Shown here piece after piece: positions 18,890 through 27,316 of a DNA stretch of 64,000 bases. Below the pieces are notes generated by a model. The model was not told the origin of the DNA and ran no database searches. It worked only from the letters and a program-made list of their open reading frames with translations. The position numbers and the translations under genes are program-made. The DNA lies in contig NZ_JABFNK010000005.1 in the NCBI RefSeq assembly GCF_020386975.1, forward strand, positions 806,001 to 870,000, given 5' to 3'. Origin of the DNA: Thermococcus bergensis (GTDB taxonomy: Archaea > Methanobacteriota_B > Thermococci > Thermococcales > Thermococcaceae). Position 1 is the first letter of the stretch; each line of letters opens with the position of its first letter.

Positions 18890-20067
18890 GATACGATGTT
18901 GTTGTTGTCGGGGCAGGAATTGCGGGCCCAATAGTCGCTAGAAATGTTGCCAAGGAAGGGTACTCAGTTCTTCTCATAGATAAGAAGTCTGCTATAGGCG
19001 CCCCAAAGCAGTGTGCTGAGGGAATCACCATAACAGTCTTTGAGAAATACGATATTCCCTACGATAAGAGATTCATAAACCGCGAGATTTACGGAGCAAA
19101 GCTATATTCTCCGAGCGGTTACGAGCTTGAACTCAGGTACAACGATGTAAGCGGGGTTATTTTGGAGAGAAAAGTATTCGATAAAATGCTCGCTTTCTAT
19201 GCTGCAAGGGCTGGAGCCGATGTGCTCGTCAGAACTGAGGCTGTAGATGTCATTAGGGAAAACGGCGCTATAAAAGGAATAAGAGCAAAACACGAAGGAG
19301 AGCCCATTGAAATATATGCCGACGTTATTGTAGCAGCTGATGGTGTTGAGAGCACCATAGCGAGGAAGGCAGGCATAAACACCTACGCTCCACCTCACGA
19401 GTTTGACTCGGCATATGAGTACGAAATGCTCATCGAGGGATTTGATCCAGACTTGATTCACCTGTGGTTCGGAAACGAAGTGGCACCCAGAGGCTACGTA
19501 TGGGTCTTCCCGAAGGACGAGGACAGGGCCAACGTGGGCATTGGAATAAACGCCGACAACCCAAAAACAGCTAAGTACTACCTCGACAAGTGGCTCAAGG
19601 AAAACAACATCCCGGCAAAGAAACTCCTCGAAATTAACGTTGGAGTAGTCCCAGTTGGTGGTATCGTCAAGGAGCTTGCCAAAGACAATGTGGTCGTTGT
19701 GGGAGATGCTGCCAGACAGGTAAACCCAATGCACGGCGGTGGAATGGCAGAAGCCATGGAGGCAGGAACAATAGCAAGCAAATGGATAGTAAAAGCACTT
19801 GAAGAGGAAAACCTTGAACTTCTGAAGAACTATACAAAAGAGTGGTGGGAAAAGGACGGCAAAAGATTGGAAAGAGTCCTTAAAGTCAGAAAAGTCGTGG
19901 AAAAATTAACTGACGAAGATCTGGATGTATTTATCCAAGTGCTAAGCGGGGCAGATGCGGAAAAAATTGCAGGCGGCGATTATCTGGAAGTCATAAAGGC
20001 CCTCCTCAAGCATCCAAAAGTGCTCATGAGCCCAAGAAGGATAGCCCTCCTTAAGGAGCTTCTCTGA
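18886..20067 (+). CDS. Geranylgeranyl reductase family flavoprotein
   Basis: 393-residue FAD protein. It has the dinucleotide-binding motif [15 protein letters not shown] at the N-terminus, a [14 protein letters not shown] flavin motif near residue 270, and the conserved ADGVES stretch. Family members saturate the geranylgeranyl chains of archaeal lipids (digeranylgeranylglycerophospholipid reductase) using reduced ferredoxin or similar. The overlapping ferredoxin gene supports that electron source. The exact lipid substrate cannot be told from the sequence. Confidence 0.9.
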   Translation: MRYDVVVVGAGIAGPIVARNVAKEGYSVLLIDKKSAIGAPKQCAEGITITVFEKYDIPYDKRFINREIYGAKLYSPSGYELELRYNDVSGVILERKVFDKMLAFYAARAGADVLVRTEAVDVIRENGAIKGIRAKHEGEPIEIYADVIVAADGVESTIARKAGINTYAPPHEFDSAYEYEMLIEGFDPDLIHLWFGNEVAPRGYVWVFPKDEDRANVGIGINADNPKTAKYYLDKWLKENNIPAKKLLEINVGVVPVGGIVKELAKDNVVVVGDAARQVNPMHGGGMAEAMEAGTIASKWIVKALEEENLELLKNYTKEWWEKDGKRLERVLKVRKVVEKLTDEDLDVFIQVLSGADAEKIAGGDYLEVIKALLKHPKVLMSPRRIALLKELL

Positions 20068-20087
20068 TTCTAACTTTTAAGTTATAA
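20068..20087 (+). repeat. 20-bp dispersed repeat, copy A
   Basis: TTCTAACTTTTAAGTTATAA. The same 20 bases occur at 52077-52096 (minus strand) and 61093-61112, each in a spacer beside a gene end. Here it sits between the convergent ends of the geranylgeranyl reductase gene and topA. Inner symmetry (TTAAGTTATAACTT) suggests a protein site or a transcript end. Confidence 0.75.
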
Positions 20088-20090
20088 CTT

Positions 20091-22244
20091 CTAACCTCTA
20101 TTTTTTCTTCGGTTTTTGTAGCAGTTCATATCAAGGCACACTTCGTATTCTCTATTGCGCTCTTTGATCTTCACTATTGGGGCATTTCCGCATTCAGGGC
20201 ATGTCTTTCCAGTTGGGATTATTTCTCCCCTTTGGAGAAGTGGATATGTGACATTGCAGTTGGGCCAGCTGGAGCAGCCTACGAACCTCTTTCCGGTTTT
20301 TCTGTTATATTTCACAACCAGGTCGCCACCGCATTTGGGACATTTCCCCACTATTATGATGTCCTCTCTCTTTTCGGCAGACTTTTTGATACTCTCCTCT
20401 TCTTCTGCAGTAAGTTCCTTTGTGCTAGCACGTTTCTTATTTTCTTTGTTTTCCTGCCTCTCAATAAACGTTTCCAGAAGTTTTTTCCCTATTTCTTTCT
20501 CTTTTTGCTTGAATTCTTTTAATATTTTTACCAGGGTTTCCTTGGACTCTTCGATAACTTTCTCCTTGCTAACTTTTTTCTGCATTATCTGTTCCATCTT
20601 TTCTTCGAACTCTCTCGTTAGTTCAACACTTATTATATCGGGAACATTATTTTCTAAGGCTTCTATCACCTTCATACCTAAGGGGGTCACCTTTATCTGT
20701 TTCTTGCCCTCTATGTAGCCCCTCGAATAGAGAGTTTCTAGGATTTGAGCCCTTGTGGCCTTAGTTCCAATGCCTAGGTCTTCCATTTTCTTGATGACAC
20801 TTGCTGGGGAATACCTTGCCGGTGGTTTGGTTTTCTTCTTCTCTCTCTTTATCTGGATAACTTTTACTCTCTCCCCTTCCTCGAACTTTGGAAGCAAAAC
20901 TTCATCAAATTTAACGTACTTGCCGTAAATCTTCAGCCATCCCTCTTTAATTGTCCTTGAGCCGCTGAGGATAAAGCGGTGGTTGTTTGAGTTTATGATT
21001 ACTTTCATACTCTCTCTTACGGCGGGGTCAGCGAATGCGGCTAAGAATCTCCTAACTATCAAATCGTAAAGATTCTGCTCATCTTTGCTTAGATCTCCGG
21101 GTTTGGGCAGCTCACCAGTTGGATATATTGCCGGGTGTGCGGGGTCGTCTTTTTTACCCTCAACCGGTTTTAAGACCCCCTTTCCCAAAAGCTCGTGAGC
21201 ATGGGGCTTATAATCTGGAATTTTAGCAAGGTTTTGGATAATATACTGATAGTTCAAATTTTCTGGAAGTTTTTGGGACGAGGTTCTAGGGTATGAGATG
21301 AAAGATTTTTCATACAAACTTTGTGCTATTTCGAGGGTCTTCTTTGGGCTGTAGCCGAAGGCAGAGTAAGCTTCCCTTTGAAGTGTCCCAAGGTCAAAGG
21401 GATGAGGGGGGTTTCTTTGCTGCTGTTTTATCTCCACTTTCTCTACAAATGCAGGTCCTTTTTTAGCCTCTTCAACGATTTTTTTGGCCTCTTCCTCGTT
21501 AAAAATGCGATCTTTCTCGTAGACGGCTGTGTATTGTTGGCCGTTTTTTTCGAGAATCATTTTTATGACCCAGTATGGCGTAGGAACGAAATTTGCGATT
21601 TCCCTTTCCCTTTCAACCAAGAACTTCAACGTCGGCCCTTGAACCCTTCCCGTGCTTAAAACTATCCACTTACCGCTGGCTTTTCTTATAGCCGAGCTCA
21701 ACGCTCTAGAGAGGTTTACTCCCCAGTACCAGTCAAGGACGTGCCTTGCTATTCCAGCATCGGCCATTCCGAAGTTAATCGTCGGCTCTAAGTTATACCA
21801 CGCTTTTAACAGGTCTTTTTTCGTGAGTGCGGAGAACTTCATTCTCTTGGCTTTTGAAGGATCAACGCCGCAGGCATATTTTAATGCCGTATACCCTATT
21901 ACCTCACCTTCGGTATCGTAGTCACACGCAACGACAAACTCATCCGCTCTCTTTGCAAGCTCTCTAAGGGCTTTTATGTAATCCTTAGCGTAGCTTTTTC
22001 CCTTTTCCGCAACATAAACGGGAACCCACTCTATATCAAAAACTGGGTAGCCGTAGGTTTTCTCCTTCGGAGCGAGAGAGAAGAGGTGTCCAACGGCTGG
22101 AGCAACTATTATCTTTTTCCCATCCCTTGTCAGCTCATAGTAGGGAACTTTACCGATGGTCTTTCTAATTGGTTTCTTTTCGGCAAGTGCATAGGCTATT
22201 TTTTTGGCTACGTTGGGCTTCTCTGCAATTATGAGCGTAGTCAT
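20091..22244 (-). CDS. topA: DNA topoisomerase I (type IA)
   Basis: 717-residue type IA topoisomerase. The N-terminal TOPRIM domain opens [13 protein letters not shown] and holds [12 protein letters not shown]. The active tyrosine is Y318 in [11 protein letters not shown]. The C-terminal region has two zinc-finger-type segments (CPKCGGD..CSSWPNC and CPECG..CLDMNC). It relaxes negative supercoils, balancing reverse gyrase. I choose the ATG at 22244 with AGAGGGAT upstream; the ATG at 22262 has no ribosome site. The two terminal zinc modules and the TOPRIM variant fit archaeal topoisomerase of the topA/III group. Confidence 0.95.
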   Translation of the reverse strand: MTTLIIAEKPNVAKKIAYALAEKKPIRKTIGKVPYYELTRDGKKIIVAPAVGHLFSLAPKEKTYGYPVFDIEWVPVYVAEKGKSYAKDYIKALRELAKRADEFVVACDYDTEGEVIGYTALKYACGVDPSKAKRMKFSALTKKDLLKAWYNLEPTINFGMADAGIARHVLDWYWGVNLSRALSSAIRKASGKWIVLSTGRVQGPTLKFLVEREREIANFVPTPYWVIKMILEKNGQQYTAVYEKDRIFNEEEAKKIVEEAKKGPAFVEKVEIKQQQRNPPHPFDLGTLQREAYSAFGYSPKKTLEIAQSLYEKSFISYPRTSSQKLPENLNYQYIIQNLAKIPDYKPHAHELLGKGVLKPVEGKKDDPAHPAIYPTGELPKPGDLSKDEQNLYDLIVRRFLAAFADPAVRESMKVIINSNNHRFILSGSRTIKEGWLKIYGKYVKFDEVLLPKFEEGERVKVIQIKREKKKTKPPARYSPASVIKKMEDLGIGTKATRAQILETLYSRGYIEGKKQIKVTPLGMKVIEALENNVPDIISVELTREFEEKMEQIMQKKVSKEKVIEESKETLVKILKEFKQKEKEIGKKLLETFIERQENKENKKRASTKELTAEEEESIKKSAEKREDIIIVGKCPKCGGDLVVKYNRKTGKRFVGCSSWPNCNVTYPLLQRGEIIPTGKTCPECGNAPIVKIKERNREYEVCLDMNCYKNRRKNRG

Positions 22245-22373
22245 GATATCCCTCTTATCCATTGTTGGAGGAAAGGTATTAAGAAGTTTTTGCTTAGATA
22301 TTTCGACAAAAAATGAGAGTTGGATCTGTATCCTTTTGCTTAGTTTTGAGTTTAAAATCTTTTCGCTAAAATG

Positions 22374-23242
22374 GGGCGTGTTTATAGTAACCTTTATTAG
22401 GGTTTTTGCCGAATTCTTTCAGGTGGTTGCCGTGATCCCCAGATGGGATCACAGACTCAAAGACCCTGAAAGCGTGGCATTCACAATTCTTGACGTTTTA
22501 GCAGACTTCGAATCAGAAGGAAAGCTGAAGAACCTGCCAAAATCCAAAAAATTTCCAGTAAAAACAATACTGGCAATACTCCTCTTTAAACAATACTACA
22601 ACCTACCCCTCAGAGACGCCCAGCACTACGGCAGAAAATTCTTCGGAGCAAACATTCACTACTCAACCCTCCACAACTGGGAGAAAAAGCTGAACCTCGA
22701 AGAACTGACAAACCACCTCCTGAAAAAACTCCAGAAATTACCCTACGCCAGCACTCAAGCAGACTCAACCATTATCACAAATAAAAAAAGGGCAGGATAG
22801 AAGTTCAGGCAATAACGAGAATCCTGCCGGGTTTACTGTATCCGGTTGCTGTGAGGATCACAACTTCTGAGAACGAGCTGATTGAACTCCTGCCGGAGGG
22901 TTCTGGGAATTTTTATGCTGATGGGGCTTATGATTCAAAGAAAGTTCTGAACACTGTGGTGGAAAAGGGTTATCGGCCGATTGTTAAGAAAACTAAGAAC
23001 CCTCCAGGTGGTTTTGGTAGTAAGAGGAGAGATAGAGTGTTTTCTGAAGAAGAGTACAGGCATAGGAATCCTCATGAGGGGTTCTGGGGTGCGTTTACAA
23101 CGTGGTTTGGCAGTAGGATCCCCTGTTTTCTGAAAAAGACTACTGTAACCCGAATCCTGCTTGGGGTAATGTGTTATGGTCTGAAAATCCTCCTCAGAGT
23201 CAAATACTGTTTAAATAACAGGGGGTGAAACTAAACACGCCC
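22374..23242 (+). mobile_element. IS5/IS4-like insertion sequence, complete copy
   Basis: 869-bp element with ends GGGCGTGTTTA and its complement. The direct repeat CGCTAAAATG at 22364-22373 and 23243-23252 is its target duplication (8 to 10 bp, depending on where the end is set). It lies in a spacer between topA and a symporter gene, so it may be harmless there. The last 161 bases of the window are a second copy in the other orientation, identical over all visible bases to this copy's right end. Confidence 0.9.
22432..23228 (+). CDS. DDE transposase, two frames joined by a -1 shift at A7
   Basis: The first frame (GTG 22432, AGGTGG upstream) covers the N-terminal helices and the first catalytic aspartate (TQADST) and ends at TAG 22798-22800. 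The second frame, read one base back from the seven A at 22783-22789, continues KKKGRIEVQAITRILPG and holds YADGAYDSKKV with the second aspartate and a C-terminal glutamate (RNPHEGFW). Both parts are needed for a working enzyme. The join has the same tract and the same register as that in the IS982-type element at 12.4 kb. Confidence 0.8.
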
Positions 23243-23305
23243 CGCTAAAATGAAATCATGTAAAAAACAATAGAAGTCAGCAATAAAAAGAAAAACTTTA
23301 AAAAA

Positions 23306-24685
23306 TCACTCAGATGTAAGCGAAAATAACACTGTTAACACTAAACTAATTACTGGTGCCCCTAAGCTTGCTACCCACCATTGTGTAATTGTCCCTGAGA
23401 GGCTTAGTATTTCTAAGATGATTCTAGCTATGCCTCCTCCAACTACTCCAGCAAATGCCCCTTTGTATGTTGTTCTGCTCCACCATAATCCAAGGGTTAA
23501 TGGGAAAAATGCTGTAGCAAATATCACATCCCATGCCAGATACAACCACTCTACAATTCCTGCCCTTGTAGTGGACAAAACGAGAGCGAAAATTCCAATA
23601 GCTAGCAAAGAAATTCTAGAGACATTTAAAACTTTTTCATCACTGGCCTGTGGGTTAATAATGTCTTTGTAGATATTTTTTGCAATTAAGGTGGCGGGTG
23701 CCAAAAGCATGCTATCTGCATTACTCATAACTGCTGCCATTAGACCAGCGACTGCTAGCCCAGAAACTCCTGCAGGTAACATCGTCTTAACGAGCATTGG
23801 TAACGCAAGTTCTGGATCGCTCAAATTGGGGAGCTTTATAGCGGCTATTGAACCTATTAGTAATGCCAAAACACCCATGATGTAATAAAAGAATCCTCCC
23901 AAAAGAGAAGAAATCTGAGCTGTCCTCTCATTCTCTGACCCGAATATTCTTTGCATCAAATCAGGTGCTGGTACATCCCCCAATGCGAACACTATGAACA
24001 ATGCCCAAAAGTCAAATGCCAAGATAATTTTTCCAAAGTCTAACAATCCGAGTTCCTGTGCTTTAGTCACCGTTGCATCGAATCCAACTGCATTAATTCC
24101 TAATATTAGGGCACCAAAAACTCCGATAAACACTAAAATGAGCTGTATAAAGTCAGTTAGAGACACTGACCAAAGACCTCCAAGAATAGTATAAACTGTT
24201 ACAATTAGCCCTGAAATTATAACTGCTGTTTTATAGTCCCATCCCCAAACCACCTGGATTAGTCTTCCTCCTGCAACTATCTGGGCTGTAATGGCAAAGA
24301 TGTAGGCCAATGCTAAAATGAAACTAACAGTTCCGCTAAGTCCTTTTCTCCCATTAAATTTTTCAGAAAAGAAGTCTGCAAGTGTTAACAGCTTCAGTCT
24401 TCTGAGAGGTTTGGCATAAAATAGACCCACAAGGATTAAAGTACTCCCTAGTCCAAGCGTAGTCGCCCAGAGTGATATCCCTTTGCCTGCATATGCTTTA
24501 GCAGCAACTCCTATGGTTATCCCTCCTCCAATCCAAGTAGCAGCAATAGTTGCAGTTGCAAGCCAAGCCTTTAACCTCCTACCTGCAACAAAGAAGTCTT
24601 CCATTGTCTTAGCTTTGTTATATGTCCAAACTCCTATTGCCAGCAACCCTATCAAATACGCCCCAAATATTACTTCATCTATCAC
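23306..24685 (-). CDS. Sodium:solute symporter family permease
   Basis: 459-residue membrane protein of the SSS family with about 13 hydrophobic segments and the conserved opening YLIGLLAIGVWTYNKAKTMEDFFVAGR. The region LMAAVMSNADSMLL near residues 313-326 belongs to the sodium site. It would couple sodium entry to uptake of an organic solute such as an amino acid or carboxylate. I take the GTG at 24685, because the GTG at 24694 overlaps GGAGGTG. An aminotransferase gene upstream on the same strand ends 44 bases before, hinting at amino-acid use. Confidence 0.88.
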   Translation of the reverse strand: MIDEVIFGAYLIGLLAIGVWTYNKAKTMEDFFVAGRRLKAWLATATIAATWIGGGITIGVAAKAYAGKGISLWATTLGLGSTLILVGLFYAKPLRRLKLLTLADFFSEKFNGRKGLSGTVSFILALAYIFAITAQIVAGGRLIQVVWGWDYKTAVIISGLIVTVYTILGGLWSVSLTDFIQLILVFIGVFGALILGINAVGFDATVTKAQELGLLDFGKIILAFDFWALFIVFALGDVPAPDLMQRIFGSENERTAQISSLLGGFFYYIMGVLALLIGSIAAIKLPNLSDPELALPMLVKTMLPAGVSGLAVAGLMAAVMSNADSMLLAPATLIAKNIYKDIINPQASDEKVLNVSRISLLAIGIFALVLSTTRAGIVEWLYLAWDVIFATAFFPLTLGLWWSRTTYKGAFAGVVGGGIARIILEILSLSGTITQWWVASLGAPVISLVLTVLFSLTSE

Positions 24686-24737
24686 GACTTTCACCTCCGA
24701 AATAGGGTGGGATTAGGGGGGGTTCTAAAAATTCTCG

Positions 24738-25910
24738 TTATTTGGATCCCAAAAACTCTTTTAGTCTCCTTACACCCTCTTTTATGTTTTCTTCAGAGTT
24801 TGCAAAGGATACTCTTATGTATCCCTCTCCCAACGATCCAAATGTGGCTCCAGGAGCTACAGCCACTCTTTTTTTCATAAGTAGCTCTTCTGCAAAATTG
24901 TAAGAGTCTTGAGAATACCCTGAGATATTTAAGAATAAATAAAATGCACCCTGAGGTTTTGTAAAAGATATATTGGGTATATCTTCCAACAGAGAGGACA
25001 ATAAATCCCTGCGTCTCTCATATTGATCAACCATCTTTTGAGCTTCTCTCTGTGAAGTAGTTAATGCGACAAATGCGGCCTTCTGGGCCATTGCTGGTGC
25101 ACATATAGCTACATGCTCCTGTAACTCCATCATACTCTCAATGACTTCGGTGTTCTTACTTATTGCAAACCCTACCCTCCAGCCAGTCATAGCATAGGTT
25201 TTTGAAAAACTTCCTATTACTATTACCCTATCACTTGCGTCTTTGGATTGTAGCATACTTTGATGGCGAAGGCCATCAAAAATTATCCCTCCATAGACTT
25301 CATCAGATATTACCACAAGGTCATAGTCCCTAGCTAACTTTGCAATCTGATTGAGAACTTTTAAAGGATAAACAGCCCCTGTTGGGTTGTTAGGTGTATT
25401 GATAATAATTGCTTTTGTTTTTTCCGATATAAGGGCCCCAATTTCTTCGATGTTTGGGATGAATGAGTTTTCTTCTCTTAATGGATAGTACTTGGGAACC
25501 GCTCCTATCATCTTAACCATGGAAGTATAGGGGGGATATCCGGGATTTGGAATTAGTACTTCGTCACCTATGTCTACCACAGCTAATAACGAAAGTAACA
25601 AAGCTCCAGTGCCACCGACACTTACAAGAACATTTTCCCAAGAAAGATCATTAATATTTTGAGTCGAACGATAGTAGTTAGCTATGGCTTCTCTTAAATC
25701 CGGATTTCCTGCATTGTGGGTGTAATGGGTGTATCCGTTTATGATTGCTTTACAGCCAGCCTCTTTTATATGTTGAGGAGTATCAAAGTCGGGTTCACCG
25801 ATCTCTAAATGAATGACATCTTTAAGGAACATTGCTTTATTGAATATTCTTCTGATTCCAGAAGCAGGGGTTTCTTTACTTCGGATAGACAATATATGAC
25901 TAATAGCCAT
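24738..25910 (-). CDS. Class I/II PLP aminotransferase
   Basis: 390-residue aspartate-aminotransferase-like enzyme. The PLP lysine lies in GSFSKTYAMTGWRVGF near residue 230, and NNPTGAVY and SDEVYGGIIF precede it as in the family. It moves amino groups between amino acids and 2-oxo acids. The partner amino acid is not predictable; archaeal members act on aromatic or aliphatic substrates. A TATA-like stretch (about 25939-25946, minus strand) lies about 30 bases before the start. It may share a message with the following symporter gene. Confidence 0.9.
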   Translation of the reverse strand: MAISHILSIRSKETPASGIRRIFNKAMFLKDVIHLEIGEPDFDTPQHIKEAGCKAIINGYTHYTHNAGNPDLREAIANYYRSTQNINDLSWENVLVSVGGTGALLLSLLAVVDIGDEVLIPNPGYPPYTSMVKMIGAVPKYYPLREENSFIPNIEEIGALISEKTKAIIINTPNNPTGAVYPLKVLNQIAKLARDYDLVVISDEVYGGIIFDGLRHQSMLQSKDASDRVIVIGSFSKTYAMTGWRVGFAISKNTEVIESMMELQEHVAICAPAMAQKAAFVALTTSQREAQKMVDQYERRRDLLSSLLEDIPNISFTKPQGAFYLFLNISGYSQDSYNFAEELLMKKRVAVAPGATFGSLGEGYIRVSFANSEENIKEGVRRLKEFLGSK

Positions 25911-26013
25911 AGAGCATCCCAGTAAATATGTATTTCTGAGAATATAAATCTTACTACGGTTTATTGGGGTTTATTTTATAAGTTTTTTAAGAAAATAGGG
26001 ATGTATTTGTATG

Positions 26014-26061
26014 TTTGTAAAAAAAGACGCCTTAATAATCTTTACAAAAAACATTTGTAAA
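26014..26061. repeat. Three TTTGTAAA boxes
   Basis: TTTGTAAA at 26014-26021 and 26054-26061 with its complement TTTACAAA at 26041-26048. They lie between the 3' end of an H/ACA RNA and the aminotransferase gene. They may be an operator, but AT-rich spacers give such words easily. Confidence 0.35.
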
Positions 26062-26093
26062 AATTTTCAGGCTTGCTTGGAAGGAGTATATTG

Positions 26094-26258
26094 AGATGTG
26101 GGCCGGCAACAGAGGCCCGCGTTCATTTATCGCGCGGGTGGATGCACCGGCCCTGTGGGCTCGGCGTGAGCACGCTCCGCTCATAGAGCCCGATACCTTG
26201 CGGAGGCGGGTTTGACCGAGCCCATGCGAGGAGACTAATTGTCCCCTCGCTGTCGGCA
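26094..26258 (-). ncRNA. H/ACA guide RNA (high-GC small RNA)
   Basis: A GC-rich island in AT-rich DNA that folds on the minus strand into three hairpins in row. The first is 26226-26250 (GCGAGG/CCTCGC). The second has lower stem GGGCTCGG/CCGAGCCC and is followed at once by ACA (26154-26156). The third has lower stem GGGCCGG/CCGGCCC, upper stem CCCGCG/CGCGGG with a K-loop-like apex CGATAAATGAA, and is again followed directly by ACA (26097-26099). Stem, pocket, stem, ACA is the hallmark of archaeal H/ACA RNAs that guide pseudouridine formation in rRNA. It lies about 30 bases after an EamA permease gene on the same strand. The targets are not determined. Confidence 0.8.
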
Positions 26259-26288
26259 TTCTAAGATATGAATGAAAGGTTAAATTCT

Positions 26289-27155
26289 TTACGCCGTTGT
26301 TATTAAGATCACACCAGCAACAGCTAACACTAATCCTAGGATTATCTTGGCGTTTGGCGGCTCTTTTAGAACTGCTATCGCAAGAAGAGAAGATATAATG
26401 GGATTTACAGCACTTACTGGGGCAGAGATTTGGGAACCGACTAGGCTTACAGACTTAACGAATGCGTATTGCCCAATTATCAATCCAAGCAAAGCTGCTC
26501 CCGAAAGTACCGCAACTTCCCTCCGCGTAATTTCCCTTAGTTCCTCCGAATATTTAGGTAGGAATGCACTAATCCCAAATGCGGCAAATATCATTCTAAT
26601 ACCAGCTAAAGAGAGAGGAGAAACTTGTGAAGAAAGAAAATCGAGCAGTGTTATTGCAATACTCCATGAAATGGGCGCTAAAAGGGCGAATACAAACCCC
26701 TTGGTATCTAGGTGCTCTTCAATCTCTCCCTTTCTAACGATGACAATTGCCAAAAATACGAGGAATGCTCCAACGATTATCTGAGCATTTATGCTCCTAC
26801 CTAAAAACAACCAGGCCCATAATATAGTCCAAAGAGGATAGGAGGATGTTATTGGGACTGTTCTTGACACCCCCATCAACCTGAGAGCACTGAAGTAGAA
26901 GTAATCACCTATAACAAAGCCAAACTGTCCAGAGATAAATGCAATCACAAGAACCTGCCAATTGAGAGATAATATCTCAGCATAGTTTCCAGTGAACAAG
27001 AACAAACAAGCGTAAAAAAGTGCCGTAATATAGAGCCTAACTATATTAACGGTGACTGCACTTTTGTTTCTCATTCCAATTTTCACTAGAACTGAAGCAG
27101 TTCCCCATCCAAATGCCGAAATCAGTGCGAGTAGTGCTCCGAGTAAGGTGTTCAT
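26289..27155 (-). CDS. EamA/DMT-family permease
   Basis: 288-residue membrane protein with ten predicted helices in two homologous halves, as in EamA transporters (drug/metabolite exporters); the FGWGTASVLVKIG opening is typical. Substrate unknown. The ATG at 27155 has no good ribosome site but lies about 25 bases after TTTTTAAAT (27176-27184), so the message may start at the ATG itself; a GTG at 27173 is possible but sits in the promoter. The H/ACA RNA gene follows downstream. Confidence 0.85.
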   Translation of the reverse strand: MNTLLGALLALISAFGWGTASVLVKIGMRNKSAVTVNIVRLYITALFYACLFLFTGNYAEILSLNWQVLVIAFISGQFGFVIGDYFYFSALRLMGVSRTVPITSSYPLWTILWAWLFLGRSINAQIIVGAFLVFLAIVIVRKGEIEEHLDTKGFVFALLAPISWSIAITLLDFLSSQVSPLSLAGIRMIFAAFGISAFLPKYSEELREITRREVAVLSGAALLGLIIGQYAFVKSVSLVGSQISAPVSAVNPIISSLLAIAVLKEPPNAKIILGLVLAVAGVILITTA

Positions 27156-27257
27156 GTTGAGAAGAGAGACCACTTAATTTAAAAACTTAACGTTTCGAAA
27201 ATTATCTTAACTCCCCCACCATAGGGCTTAAAAACTCTCGGATATTAAAAATAAAGT

Positions 27258-27316
27258 GTAGTGATGATCTCGGCAAATCTGAGCGTTGCTATGATGACGA
27301 TCTTGAGTGCTGATCT
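27258..27316 (+). ncRNA. C/D box guide RNA
   Basis: All four boxes are readable on the plus strand at the usual spacing: C box GTGATGA (27261-27267), D' box CTGA (27279-27282), C' box ATGATGA (27291-27297) and D box CTGA (27310-27313). The guide stretches are TCTCGGCAAAT before D' and CGATCTTGAGTG before D. By the N+5 rule the D' guide would place a 2'-O-methyl group on the G of a target reading ATTTGCCGAGA. Targets in rRNA or tRNA were not checked. It lies at the 3' end of the following minus-strand gene. Confidence 0.85.

Noticed and set aside
22204-22431. Long N-terminal extension of the second transposase
   Set aside because: The frame is open upstream of the IS boundary at 22374 by chance; the extension lies partly in topA DNA. 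The start with AGGTGG at 22432 is inside the element.
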